Shown: piece after piece, positions 50,224 to 62,304 of the stretch
Position numbering within the stretch: the stretch's first letter is position 1
Layout: each line of letters begins with the position of its first letter
From: Adenophora triphylla var. japonica
Taxonomy: Eukaryota > Streptophyta > Magnoliopsida > Asterales > Campanulaceae
Assembly: GCA_022495995.1 (NCBI GenBank)
Contig: JAFEMH010002322.1
Coordinates: 248,001 to 312,000 of the forward strand
Reading direction: 5' to 3'
DNA: 64,000 nt
Made by a program: the position numbers and the translations under genes
The notes under the pieces: generated by a model
What the model saw: the letters and a program-made list of their open reading frames with translations, nothing else
Told to the model about the DNA's origin: nothing
The model's database searches: none

Positions 50224-50254
<31 letters not shown>

Positions 50255-50325
50255 ATACAAAATAAAAATAAAAATAAAAATAAAAATAAAAATAAAAATA
50301 AAAATATAACTATGTGTATATATAT
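50025..50325. repeat. A-rich AATAA/AAAAT low-complexity tract
   Basis: About 300 bases made of AAATAA, AATAAT and AAAAAT units. Long minus-strand frames here (Phe/Leu/Ile/Tyr only) are artefacts of composition. Confidence 0.9.
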
Positions 50326-50389
50326 AAATAAGATGAGAGCCTTTCTCACCCACAGCTATCAAAATCCGTCCATCTTTGATCAAAAAAGA

Positions 50390-51023
50390 TAGAGCAAATA
50401 AGTTCTCCACTGTTTGAGCAAAGGATTTTCTGTTTAATAAGAGTTTTTCTAGTTTCACTGTCCTCTTCTCTCTAAGGATCTTAAACATCACAGTCATGTT
50501 CTTGTCAGTGTCTGTTTTCTCTTACTGGTGGTATACGGTCACAAGTAAAAAAAAGGTAACAGTATAACACCAGTGAAGAGAAAATAGAACTTTCCTCCAA
50601 TTTTTTCAATCACCACCTTCCATTTACCCAAGATCCTGATTGCAGAATCTTCCTCATGAGCATGAAAGCTGGCGGTGTTGCTCTCAATCTCATGGTTGCT
50701 TCGCAAAACATGCAAAGCAACCGTGAGATTGAGGGCAACACCGCCAGCTTTCAAGCTCATGAGGAAGATTCTGCAACCAGGATCTTGGGTAAATGGAAGG
50801 TGGAGATTGAAAAAATTGGAGGAAAGCTCTGTTTTCTCTTCACTGGTGTTATACTGCTACCTTGTTTTTACTTGTGACCGTATACCACCAGTGAAGAGTA
50901 AAACAGGCACTGTCAAGAACATGGCTGTGATGTTTGAGATCCTTAGAGCGGAGGACAGTGAAACTGAAAAAACCTATATTAAACAGAAAATCCTTTGCTC
51001 AAACAGTCGAGAACTTGTTTGCT
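50390..51023. repeat. long hairpin: inverted repeat with arms of about 315 bp
   Basis: The left arm (about 50390-50703) is the reverse complement of the right arm (about 50712-51023) at roughly nine bases in ten, with a spacer of under ten bases near 50708. Matching blocks include GGTGGTATACGGTCACAAGT with its inverse, and CTTCCTCATGAGCATGAAAG with its inverse. Read outward from the centre, both arms keep a similar peptide (REIEGNTASFQAHEEDSATR on the right; HEIESNTASFHAHEEDSAIR on the left), so the arms may derive from a gene fragment. I do not recognise the protein. The hairpin lies in the intron of the CACTA gene. Confidence 0.85.
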
Positions 51024-51039
51024 CTGTCTTTCTTGGTCT

Positions 51040-51684
51040 AAGCTGAGATAGGGTTTTGATAATTGTGGATGATAACGACTCTCATTTTGTTTATAAAATT
51101 AATGTTATGACGTGACGTTGTGACGGTAATGATTGTAAAATTATATATTTTACAACAAAGAATTAATATTTAAAATTATTCACAATATTAATAATTTAAA
51201 AAATATGATAGATGTGTGTGTTAATTCATTATTGATCAAAATTATGCATGTTATGGTAATGAATAAAAATAAATTATGCACGATTATATGATTTGTAAAT
51301 ATCATTATTGTCAATTAAAATTGCTTGATTTTCGATTATAAAGCAAGTAGACAAAGTGATATTTGCAATTCATACGTGTATTTCGGGATGGGATAGAAGC
51401 CGACCCCAATTCTAAACCTAATGGACATGAATTGTCCTTTCACCCTAGAGAATGATATACTTTACAACAAAGAATTAAATATTAATATTTAAAATTATTC
51501 ACATCCATCTAAACCGACAACCAAGACCAATTTGTGTTGAAAATTCTGAAAATTCCGATGTTCCAGAAGCCGGTGTGAATTAGGGTTAGGGTTTGATATC
51601 AATAAACCTAAATGAAGTGTCTTTTTATTTGTATATATATTGATATATTGTTTTTATTTGTATATATAATATACTAGTTTAGAT
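51040..51684. other. AT-rich intron sequence, no gene
   Basis: Nothing recognisable. An acceptor-like TAG (TACTAG or TTTAG) lies just before the ATG at 51685, consistent with the end of the leader intron. Confidence 0.4.
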
Positions 51685-53443
51685 ATGTCGGGTCGAGGTG
51701 GCAATCGTTCAAAGAGAGGGAAGGTTGCGGGTTTTGTCCATCGTCTTGTTTCACCAAGGACGGGAGGGAGGGGCTCTACGTCTGGTTCAGGACGTAGTGA
51801 TGATGATTTGAGCAGTCCAGGTAATGTAGGCTATAGTGTTCCAGTTAGTGAACCATCCGGGCGGGTTAATTTGGACGCAATTATTAATGAGGAAGGAAAA
51901 ATGGAAATATCTATCTCTCCCAGTGGCCAGTAAGTATTATTTAATTGTAAATGTCATATATATAATGTTTACATTTTATTATTGTCTTTTTATTTGTATA
52001 TATATTGATATATTATTTTTCAATTAATATCTTATAGGTTTATACATGGTGGTTGTCAAGATCCTGCTAGATGGTTTGGGGATTTATTCAGTGGGTATAA
52101 TTTTGAGGAATTTTATCCCACCCCAAAGTCAATATCAAAAGATGTGTACGCTATCTGGTATTGCCAGTTTCGGGTAAAATTACTTAATTCTCTTTCCTTT
52201 GTAAAGTTTGTAGACTATTCCCTTGTTTATTTAACTACTTTTACTATTTTTGTAGCACATATATTCATGCCCTGGGTTTACCGACGTTCAAATCGAGGCG
52301 GCTTTCAAGAAATTGGTTGCTAAGCGGTACGCTGGGAAAGTGTACGACATGAAAAGAAAGTGGCTAAATGATGGTTTGCCTCCAGCTAATTTCTCCACTA
52401 GTGCGTGGGAGCAGTGGGAAGCCTATTGGAATAGTGAGAAATTTCAAAAAAATTCAGAAATTGCAAAGAAGAATAGGAACTCACAAGAGGGGCGGGGGAG
52501 TGTGCACACTGGAGGATCAATTAACTTCAGCGAGACTTGGTCCAGAATGGTAAACTTACTTCATTTATTATCCGTTTGTAAATTAAGCAATACTCTATTT
52601 GATTCATATATTGTTATTATTTGATGAAAGTTTGAAGTTTTAATTTTTTTATATGTTGAGCTTAAGAAACACGGAGATGATGAGGCTGATGCTGCTGCTG
52701 TGTTTCTGGCTACACATACTGCGGAGGCTGCTGATGGCTCAGGGCCACAATGGGTCAACCCTTATTACCAGACCCTTTATGTAAGTGTTAATAGTATTTT
52801 CTATTAGTATATTATAAATTATTTATTTAAAGAAATATTATTTTCTACCATAGTGTATAATGTATTTTTTTTTTCAGGAAGAGTATGATAGGCGGGCTCT
52901 TGAGGAGGCTATTGAAGAAGGAAGTATGGCGCCTGAGAGCACCGAGCGGCCCGCCTTTCATGAAAAGCTTTGGGCGGCCATTGTCCTCCGAGACAAGCAA
53001 CCAAAGGGAGACCGCTTGCCTGGATTCGGAGGACATGGTGCTGGGTAGTTTAACATGCCATTCTGCAGCCCTACTACGCAATACTTTTCATCTTCTTCCT
53101 CCGGTGGCAGTCATCATGTGGATCAAGAAGTGTTTGATGATCGGGTCAACAGAGAGGTTGAGAGGCGAGTGGAGCAGATCCAGAGCCAGGTGCGGAGGCA
53201 GTGGAGGCCCGGGTGTGCACCCAAATGCAGACCCAGATGGAGGCCCAGGTGCAGAGTATATTGGAGCAACAGCTTGAGCAGCGGATGCAACAATACTTAG
53301 CTACCATGAATTTACAACCACAGCCACAGCCACGTAATAGCGGTAATGCTTCTGATGAGTCAGTCGGTCAATACCTTAGACGAAGTGGCGGTGGTAGCGG
53401 TAGCGGCAGCGCTCGTGGTCGGGGTCGTGGTCGTGGTAGTTAA
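51685..53443 (+). pseudogene. CACTA Transposase_24-type (Ptta/En/Spm) protein gene, C-terminus broken
   Basis: Exons are 51685-51929, 52038-52173, 52256-52549, 52661-52780 and 52878-53048, all GT...AG and in phase, giving 321 codons. The Gly/Arg/Ser-rich start is MSGRGGNRSKRGKVAGFVHR. The conserved core contains RWFGDLFSG, AIWYCQFRHIYSCPGF, AAFKKLVAKRYAGKVYDMKR, WEQWEAYWNSEKFQK and GSINFSETWSRM, with WVNPYYQTLY and LRDKQPKGDRLPGFG later. The family is annotated as plant transposase Ptta/En/Spm and is thought to correspond to the DNA-binding accessory protein (TNPA-like), not the catalyst. A TAG at 53046 interrupts the frame. The same frame then goes on (DDRVNREVERRVEQIQSQ), and a shift near 53200 leads to the expected Gln-rich coiled coil and Gly/Arg tail (to 53443). 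It may still give a truncated protein. Confidence 0.8.
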
Positions 53444-53479
53444 ACATTCATTTTATTTTGGCATGTAATCAAACAAATA

Positions 53480-53720
53480 TATTTTGTTTCCCTTTCCCTT
53501 TCCCTTCCCTTTTCCCCAAGCAAAACAATTTCCTTTTCCCCTTTCCCTTTCCCTTTCCCCTTTCCTTTTCCCCTTTTCCCCTTTCCCCTTTCCCCTTTCC
53601 CCTTTCGCTTTAGGTTGTTTGATACAGTTTTCCTTTATTTGATGTTCAAACAAAATATTTTCCCTTTCCCCTTTTACCCTTCCCCTTTTCCCTTTTCCAT
53701 TACCCCTTTTCCCTTTGTTT
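53480..53720. repeat. CCCTTT polypyrimidine tract
   Basis: Two blocks (53488-53606 and 53659-53715) of almost only C and T on the plus strand, made of CCCTTT and CCCCTTTT units, lying between the transposase gene and the right subterminal repeats. Confidence 0.85.
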
Positions 53721-53825
53721 GTAGGTTGTTTGTGTTTCTTTTATGTTGGAATTTGTTTAAAACAAGTTTGACAGGTTTACAGGTGGTTTAATAATAAAAT
53801 AGAATTTTTTTTAAAAAATCTGGTC

Positions 53826-54294
53826 AAATTACCGACGGATATTTCCGTCGGTAAATAATTAAAAAACAAAAAATAAAATTAATTACCGACGGAAATTTCC
53901 GCCGGCAAAGTTCCAGCTTACCGACGGACATATCCACCAGGAATGTTTCAAATTGCCGTCGGACATATCCGCCGGTAAATCTTAATGTTTCCGACGGATT
54001 TAACCGTCGGTAAGTGGTTTTAATATTTTATTATTTTAATATTTACCGACGGAAATGTCCGTCGGTAACCTCCGGCAAACCGGCCGGCGTTCCTGCTTTC
54101 CGACGGACAATTTCCGACGAAATTTTCTGTTTTCCGACGGACTATCCGCCGATATCACCGTCGGAAATGGTCCGTCGGTATTACCAAAGAATTATTTTCG
54201 ACGGACTATTTCCGTCGGTAATGTCCATGTACCGACGGATATGGGGAATTACAGACGGAAATTTCCGTTGGTAAGAGGCCTGATTCTAGTAGTG
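53826..54294 (+). repeat. CACTA right subterminal repeats and terminus
   Basis: About fifteen copies of TACCGACGGA/TCCGTCGGTA-type motifs, often as back-to-back pairs (for example TTACCGACGGAAATTTCCG), and the terminal TCTAGTAGTG. Confidence 0.88.
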
Positions 54295-54297
54295 GTA

Positions 54298-55440
54298 ATG
54301 GCTAGACAATACGAGCATCAATGTAAATAAAGATCATATGGGCCGCGTAATCTTCAATTTCTCACAAGGCCCATTCTATAAGATATTGACTAATTTGGAT
54401 TGAAATTTATAGTGTTAGCCCAAAAACAAATGTACCCAATAAACGTCAAAACCCTAGTTTGTAACCTATTTAAATAAAGCTTTATTGGTAGAAAAGTGTT
54501 TGAATCCAAGTTGCGCTCCCTCCCCTCATCCTCCCCCAAAGGGCAGCCGCCATTTCATTCTTCCCCCATTCTCTAGAAAAGGTTGTTTGTTCTTTCATAT
54601 CCACATCTAATGATTTGACATGATGCATAATAAATTTTACATCCAATTAGTCACATGCATGACCATTTTTATCAATAATCGATCATTTTTTAGTAATGCT
54701 AGTCGTGTGTCTGGCGGAACAATATCTCCCATTTTCATGGTATGATATATTCCACTAGAATTTACATATTTAAATAGATACACAAGGTAATCATTCATTT
54801 TCATGGTATGATATATTCCACTAAAATTTACATATTTAAATAGACACACAAGGTAATCATTATTCAACATATATTGACTCATGTGAGTTGGTTAGTTTGA
54901 CCCAATCTCTATCAATTTTATGGTATGTATCATTTCTCTATAAAATAGAAGCTTATATTTATATATCTTCAAATTTATTTAGGAAACACCCCATCTAAAA
55001 TAGCAAGTAATCATACATAAATAAAATACTTTTGAAAATGTCATAATTAATATCTACAATCCAAATAGTGTATGAAAGCTTAAAAAATTGAGTACGCAGA
55101 TGTTTAGCTATTAGACAAGAGTAGAAGATTCTAATATTTCATTCTCTTTTTATGACTTAGTAGACATAGGGTACAATTTTACTATCACATACTTTTTGTT
55201 GGGTTGAAAAAAATGTTTCATATCTAAAGACTACATGTTAGAGCAAAGTTAATGTAACATGGTTAATAAAAATATTTCATATCTGAAGACTATATTTCAA
55301 TTTTCATTTTTTTTCCTAATACTTTATATGTTGTTATTTTTTGTCACTATAGAATATTTTACTATATAAGATTTTTAAAATATGTCCTAAATACTAGTTA
55401 ATAAATGCACAAATATATTTTCGAAACAAACAATGTAATA
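54298..55440 (+). promoter_or_regulatory. promoter-like block with telo-box and site II motifs (copy 1)
   Basis: TGGGCC (54339), GGCCCA (54368), AGCCCA (54417) and the telo-box AAACCCTA (54449) precede a TATTTAAATA stretch (about 54478). A pyrimidine-rich leader follows, ending near AAGGGCAGCCGCCATTTC. This combination is known from plant ribosomal-protein and other translation-related genes. No coding exon follows. The block matches 58030-59030, so it is one of two diverged copies. A direct imperfect repeat lies at about 54734-54861, with two 65-base units around CCATTTTCATGGTATGATAT. Confidence 0.5.
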
Positions 55441-55445
55441 ATATA

Positions 55446-55677
55446 CCCCCTCCGTCCCAAAATGTTTGTCCCATTTGACTTTTTTGTTGAACTTTGACCA
55501 CAAATTTATGAGAGATTAATCATGTTCATAAAATTCTAAAAGTTGTTGTTGATAATATTATTAATGGTGAATCAATAGGAATTTTTAAAATTTCATGAAC
55601 ATAATTAAATTGTCATATATTTTGGTCAAAGTTCAACTAAAAAGTCAAATGAAACAAACATATGGGGACGGAGGAAG
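55446..55677. mobile_element. Stowaway-like MITE
   Basis: It starts CCCCCTCCGTCCCAAAATG and ends GGGACGGAGGAAG, with TA on both sides (55444-55445 and 55678-55679). The inverted ends extend about 50 bases (CATTTGACTTTTTTGTTGAA against its inverse). It is 232 bp with no coding sequence. The CTCCGTCCC terminus and TA duplication are those of Tc1/mariner-type MITEs. Confidence 0.85.
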
Positions 55678-55722
55678 TATATGTATAGAGCAACATGGTA
55701 TATTAATTGGGTAGAATACTAA

Positions 55723-57109
55723 TGACTCGCGTTCTACGATTTAGCCAAAATAGAGCGATTGGATGAATTACTACAAGGACTCCTAAAAATGTAGATGGTG
55801 GAAGTCCAGGATCGATCTCAGGGAACAGTATTGCAAACGATCAAGTCACGCACACAATTGGGGGGTTTTTGTTTGTGAAATAATTATAATCCTAAGACGG
55901 GAATTGAAATCTAAGTTATGAATAATAAAGTAAAGAAACACCTTGGATATGCAAAATTATCCCCGTCTAACAATCAATATCACCGGAATGAATTCTTTCT
56001 TTCTTCTCCCTAATTACTTGATCACGAGATGCAAAATCTCTATCTCTTCTTTGTTAATAATCACTAGCGGCGACACGCTCAACTAATAACCCTAATCAAT
56101 ACCAAAACCTAGCCGACACGGTCAAGATTCAAAGTATTAATCGATGAAAGTTTCAAGAGATTAAGATCAAGAAATCAACCTATTATTATTTCAAATAGAA
56201 TTAAAGCCAATTTTACTTTAATTACAATCCAAGATGAAACATTCAAGAATTGCAAAAGTGCTACAATGATAACCCTAGTCCGACACGATAAAAGGGAAAT
56301 CTAGCAATAATCAATTCAAAGGATTAAGGGATTGATCAATTTCTCAAAACCCTAGAAATTGATTTGAATTAAGAACAAGTAAAATTGCAATTAGGGAAGA
56401 ATAATTAAAAGAAATCAAACCTCAATTGAAAGTAAAGATGGTTCAAACTTTACAAATCCAAAGCAAGAGAGCTTAGCCTTCCATGGAGATTCAAAACTTG
56501 AATATTGTTTTGAAAAGCTAATAAGAGAAAAGATAACCTAAAAGACTGCTCGGAAGAAAGTATTTATACTTCCTCCCTAAACCCTAGCTAAAAAGGAAAA
56601 GAAAATAAATTAAAAATAAAGAAAAACTGCCAAAATTACGTCATTCCGGCGAGCAGGCACGACTCGTCCCCCGTGGTCACGAGTCGTCCCTTGGTCTTCC
56701 TTCAATGGGGACGAGTCGTGATGTGGGGGACGACTCGTCCCAGTCTGCAGCATGCTCTGAACCTGGCATCCCCCCTTTGGGGAATAGTTGGGCCAAAGGG
56801 GGACGACTCGTCCCCTGAAGCAAAATCACTGTTTTCTTCACATTTTCTCTTCAATCCTTGGCTCGCCTCCGAACCTCTTTGGCTTGACTTCCATGGTGTA
56901 ACTTTGATGACTTTTGAGCAACACTTGAGGACCAAAAACCTTTACATCCAAAAACTATCTAAAAATTCTCACAAATTACAACTTTTATCTCAAAATCCTC
57001 ACAATACATAATATCACTCAAAAGACATTAATCCAAACAAATTACATGGAAATAACATAAAATAATACCGGAAAACATAGGAATTACGTAGTACAAATCC
57101 GTGCTATCA
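55723..57109 (-). repeat. solo-LTR-like sequence (about 1.39 kb)
   Basis: Minus-strand TGATAGCACGGATTTGTACT to CGCGAGTCA gives TG...CA ends. There is no coding capacity. A GC-rich patch (56650-56815) contains the motif ACGACTCGTCCC several times in both orientations. Flanking bases (ACTAA and GATAA) do not form a clean duplication. It is absent from the related block at 58030-59500, which supports an insertion. The LTR call is tentative. Confidence 0.45.
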
Positions 57110-58002
<893 letters not shown>

Positions 58003-58029
58003 AATTTATGTATCTCCCATATTTTCAAC

Positions 58030-59030
58030 AGCTAGACAATACGCGCGTTGATGTTAACAAGGATCATATGGGCTAGATAATGTTCAAATTTTTACACGGC
58101 CCATTTTTTGAATATAGTGACTATTTTACATTGAAATTTCATAGGTTAAGCCCAAAAAGATATGTCAATAATAAGCATCAAAACCCTAGTCGGTAAACCT
58201 ATTTAAAAGAGTTTAGTCATAAAAATTGTTGAATCCAAGCCGCTCTCCCCTTCTCCTCTCCCAAAGGGCGGCCGCCACTTCAATTTCCTCCTTTCTCTAG
58301 AAAATTTTCTTGTTATTTCATTTCTCCATCCTATGAATAGACATGATTGTTATCAATAATCCATCATTAATTTGTAATCTCGATTATTGTAAGACCCGTA
58401 TTTCTTGCCCAATATCACCCATTTCCATGGTATGTATTTATTACACAAGAATTTACATCTTTAAATTTTATTTTAAGACATTGTAATCAATATTTAATCA
58501 ACTTTGAATAATTTTGATTCATGTATGTCGGTCAAGTTTGACATGTCGTCCATCAATTGCATGGCTTGTATCTAGTTGACTTTAAATTTCATATGTGTAT
58601 TTATACCTTCAAAGTCGTTTAGAACCCACCCCCTATAAAAAAAAAAGATAGTAAGCATTTATAAATATAATAATTTTTAATGGTCTCAATTGAAAAAAAT
58701 TATTCAGAATAGTGTATGAAAGTAAATCAATACATGAATTATTTCTCTGCATAGACATAGACAGACTTCGTGATAATCTTCTTAAAAATACTATACAATT
58801 GGTCAATTAATCTCAAGATTTATCATTAACGTTTTTGCTTGTTTCATCGTATACTTTAGTATCGTGGTAATTTAGTACTTTCCTATTACTAATGTAGTTT
58901 ATGATTTGATTGTGTAGCTAGATGCTCAAAACAATGGTGGCAATTATAAAAAAGATCGTTGTTTGTGGCATTTCAATTATTTCTTCACACTTTTATGCTT
59001 TTATGGTACTAAATGCACCCTTACTATGTT
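58030..59030 (+). promoter_or_regulatory. promoter-like block with telo-box and site II motifs (copy 2)
   Basis: GCTAGACAATACG starts the match to 54301. It keeps TGGGCT (58069), GGCCCA (58098), AGCCCA (58148) and AAACCCTAG (58181), a TATTTAAAAG stretch, and a leader with AAAGGGCGGCCGCCACTTC. No coding exon is recognised downstream. The spaced retention of these motifs, while the rest has diverged, suggests that they mattered when the blocks were functional. Confidence 0.5.
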
Positions 59031-59032
59031 TA

Positions 59033-59249
<217 letters not shown>

Positions 59250-59627
59250 CATGTTTAACATATTTTCATATACGATAAAAGTAATGAATATTCAAATATA
59301 TTCTACCTTATGCATTTTACGGTTATTTTACAATAAACTAGTAATTCCATAACTGCACAACCCTTTTAGTAGAAAGTTAATGGAACCATTTATTATCTAT
59401 TACATTTAAAGGATCTGGACTTATTTAAAATAAAATAAAATTTAACGGATGTGTCTTCCCAATCTTGTTCCAATGGATGTCTTGCTTCAGAATAGGCATT
59501 ATCATCAATTTAAATATAGATGGAATTTGACCTATTCATTCACTCAAAGTTTAGGCATTTAAATCTAATGAAGATAATCCTAGTTTTGCTTCTTTTTTTC
59601 CTCAATTAAATATTCTAGGTATTAAAG

Positions 59628-61804
<2,177 letters not shown>

Positions 61805-61808
61805 AGTA

Positions 61809-62026
61809 GACCATGAAAGGTCGCGAATGAAGATCAGACCGTGAAAGGTCGAAGATCGGACCGTGAAATGTCGCGATTGGAGATCGGAGCATGAAAGGTC
61901 ACGATTGGAGATTTGACCATGAAATTTCGCGATTAAAGATTTGACCATGAAAGGTCGCGACTGGAGATCAGACCGTGAAAGGTCGGGAACGGAAATTGGA
62001 GATCGGATCGTGAAAGGTCACGATTG
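61809..62026. repeat. 28-bp tandem repeat with hairpin core
   Basis: Eight units, most of them 28 bases, of GACCATGAAAGGTCGCGA plus TTGGAGATC. Each unit carries GACC...GGTC, able to pair around a 6-base loop. The array ends where the CACTA terminus begins. Confidence 0.85.
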
Positions 62027-62304
62027 CACTACTAGAAACTGTGTCTTTAGCGACGGAATTACTAGCGGCGAAATTATTCCGTCGCTATATAGCGGCGGAA
62101 ATTATGATATAGCGACGGAATAATTTTGGCGCCGATATTACCGACGGAATTTAATTCCGCCGCTGAGTTCCGTCGCTAAAAACGAATATTCGTCGAATAT
62201 TCGTTACCTTACCGCCGCTAAATTGGCGCCTAGATTACCGACGGAAATTTCCGTTGCTAATGCTTTATCAGCGGCGGAATTAATCCATCGGTTTTAATTA
62301 AATA
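62027..62304 (+). repeat. CACTA-2 terminal and subterminal repeats
   Basis: Motifs AGCGACGGAA, TCCGTCGCTA and AGCGGCGGAA in both orientations, roughly every 15-25 bases. Confidence 0.75.

Larger units (their letters stand above)
35315..54294 (+). mobile_element. CACTA (En/Spm-type) DNA transposon, 18,980 bp including a nested LTR element
   Basis: It begins CACTACTAGAAACAGCC and ends in the inverted copy GATTCTAGTAGTG. The flanking three bases are GTA on both sides (35312-35314 and 54295-54297), the 3-bp duplication expected of CACTA elements. Both ends carry arrays of TACCGACGGA/TCCGTCGGTA. Without the nested LTR element (36950-49860 plus a 5-bp duplication) it is about 6.1 kb. The only transposon gene visible is the Transposase_24-like one on the right. 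No Transposase_21 (TNP2/TNPD, the catalytic DDE protein) is found, so this copy would depend on another element for movement. Confidence 0.92.

Noticed and set aside
50060..50497. Phe/Leu/Ile/Tyr-rich frame that looks like membrane segments
   Set aside because: It comes from the AATAA low-complexity tract and is not a plausible membrane protein.
53037..53072. Alternative 35-base intron that would remove the TAG in the Transposase_24-type gene
   Set aside because: Far below the usual minimum plant intron length; an in-frame stop is the simpler reading.
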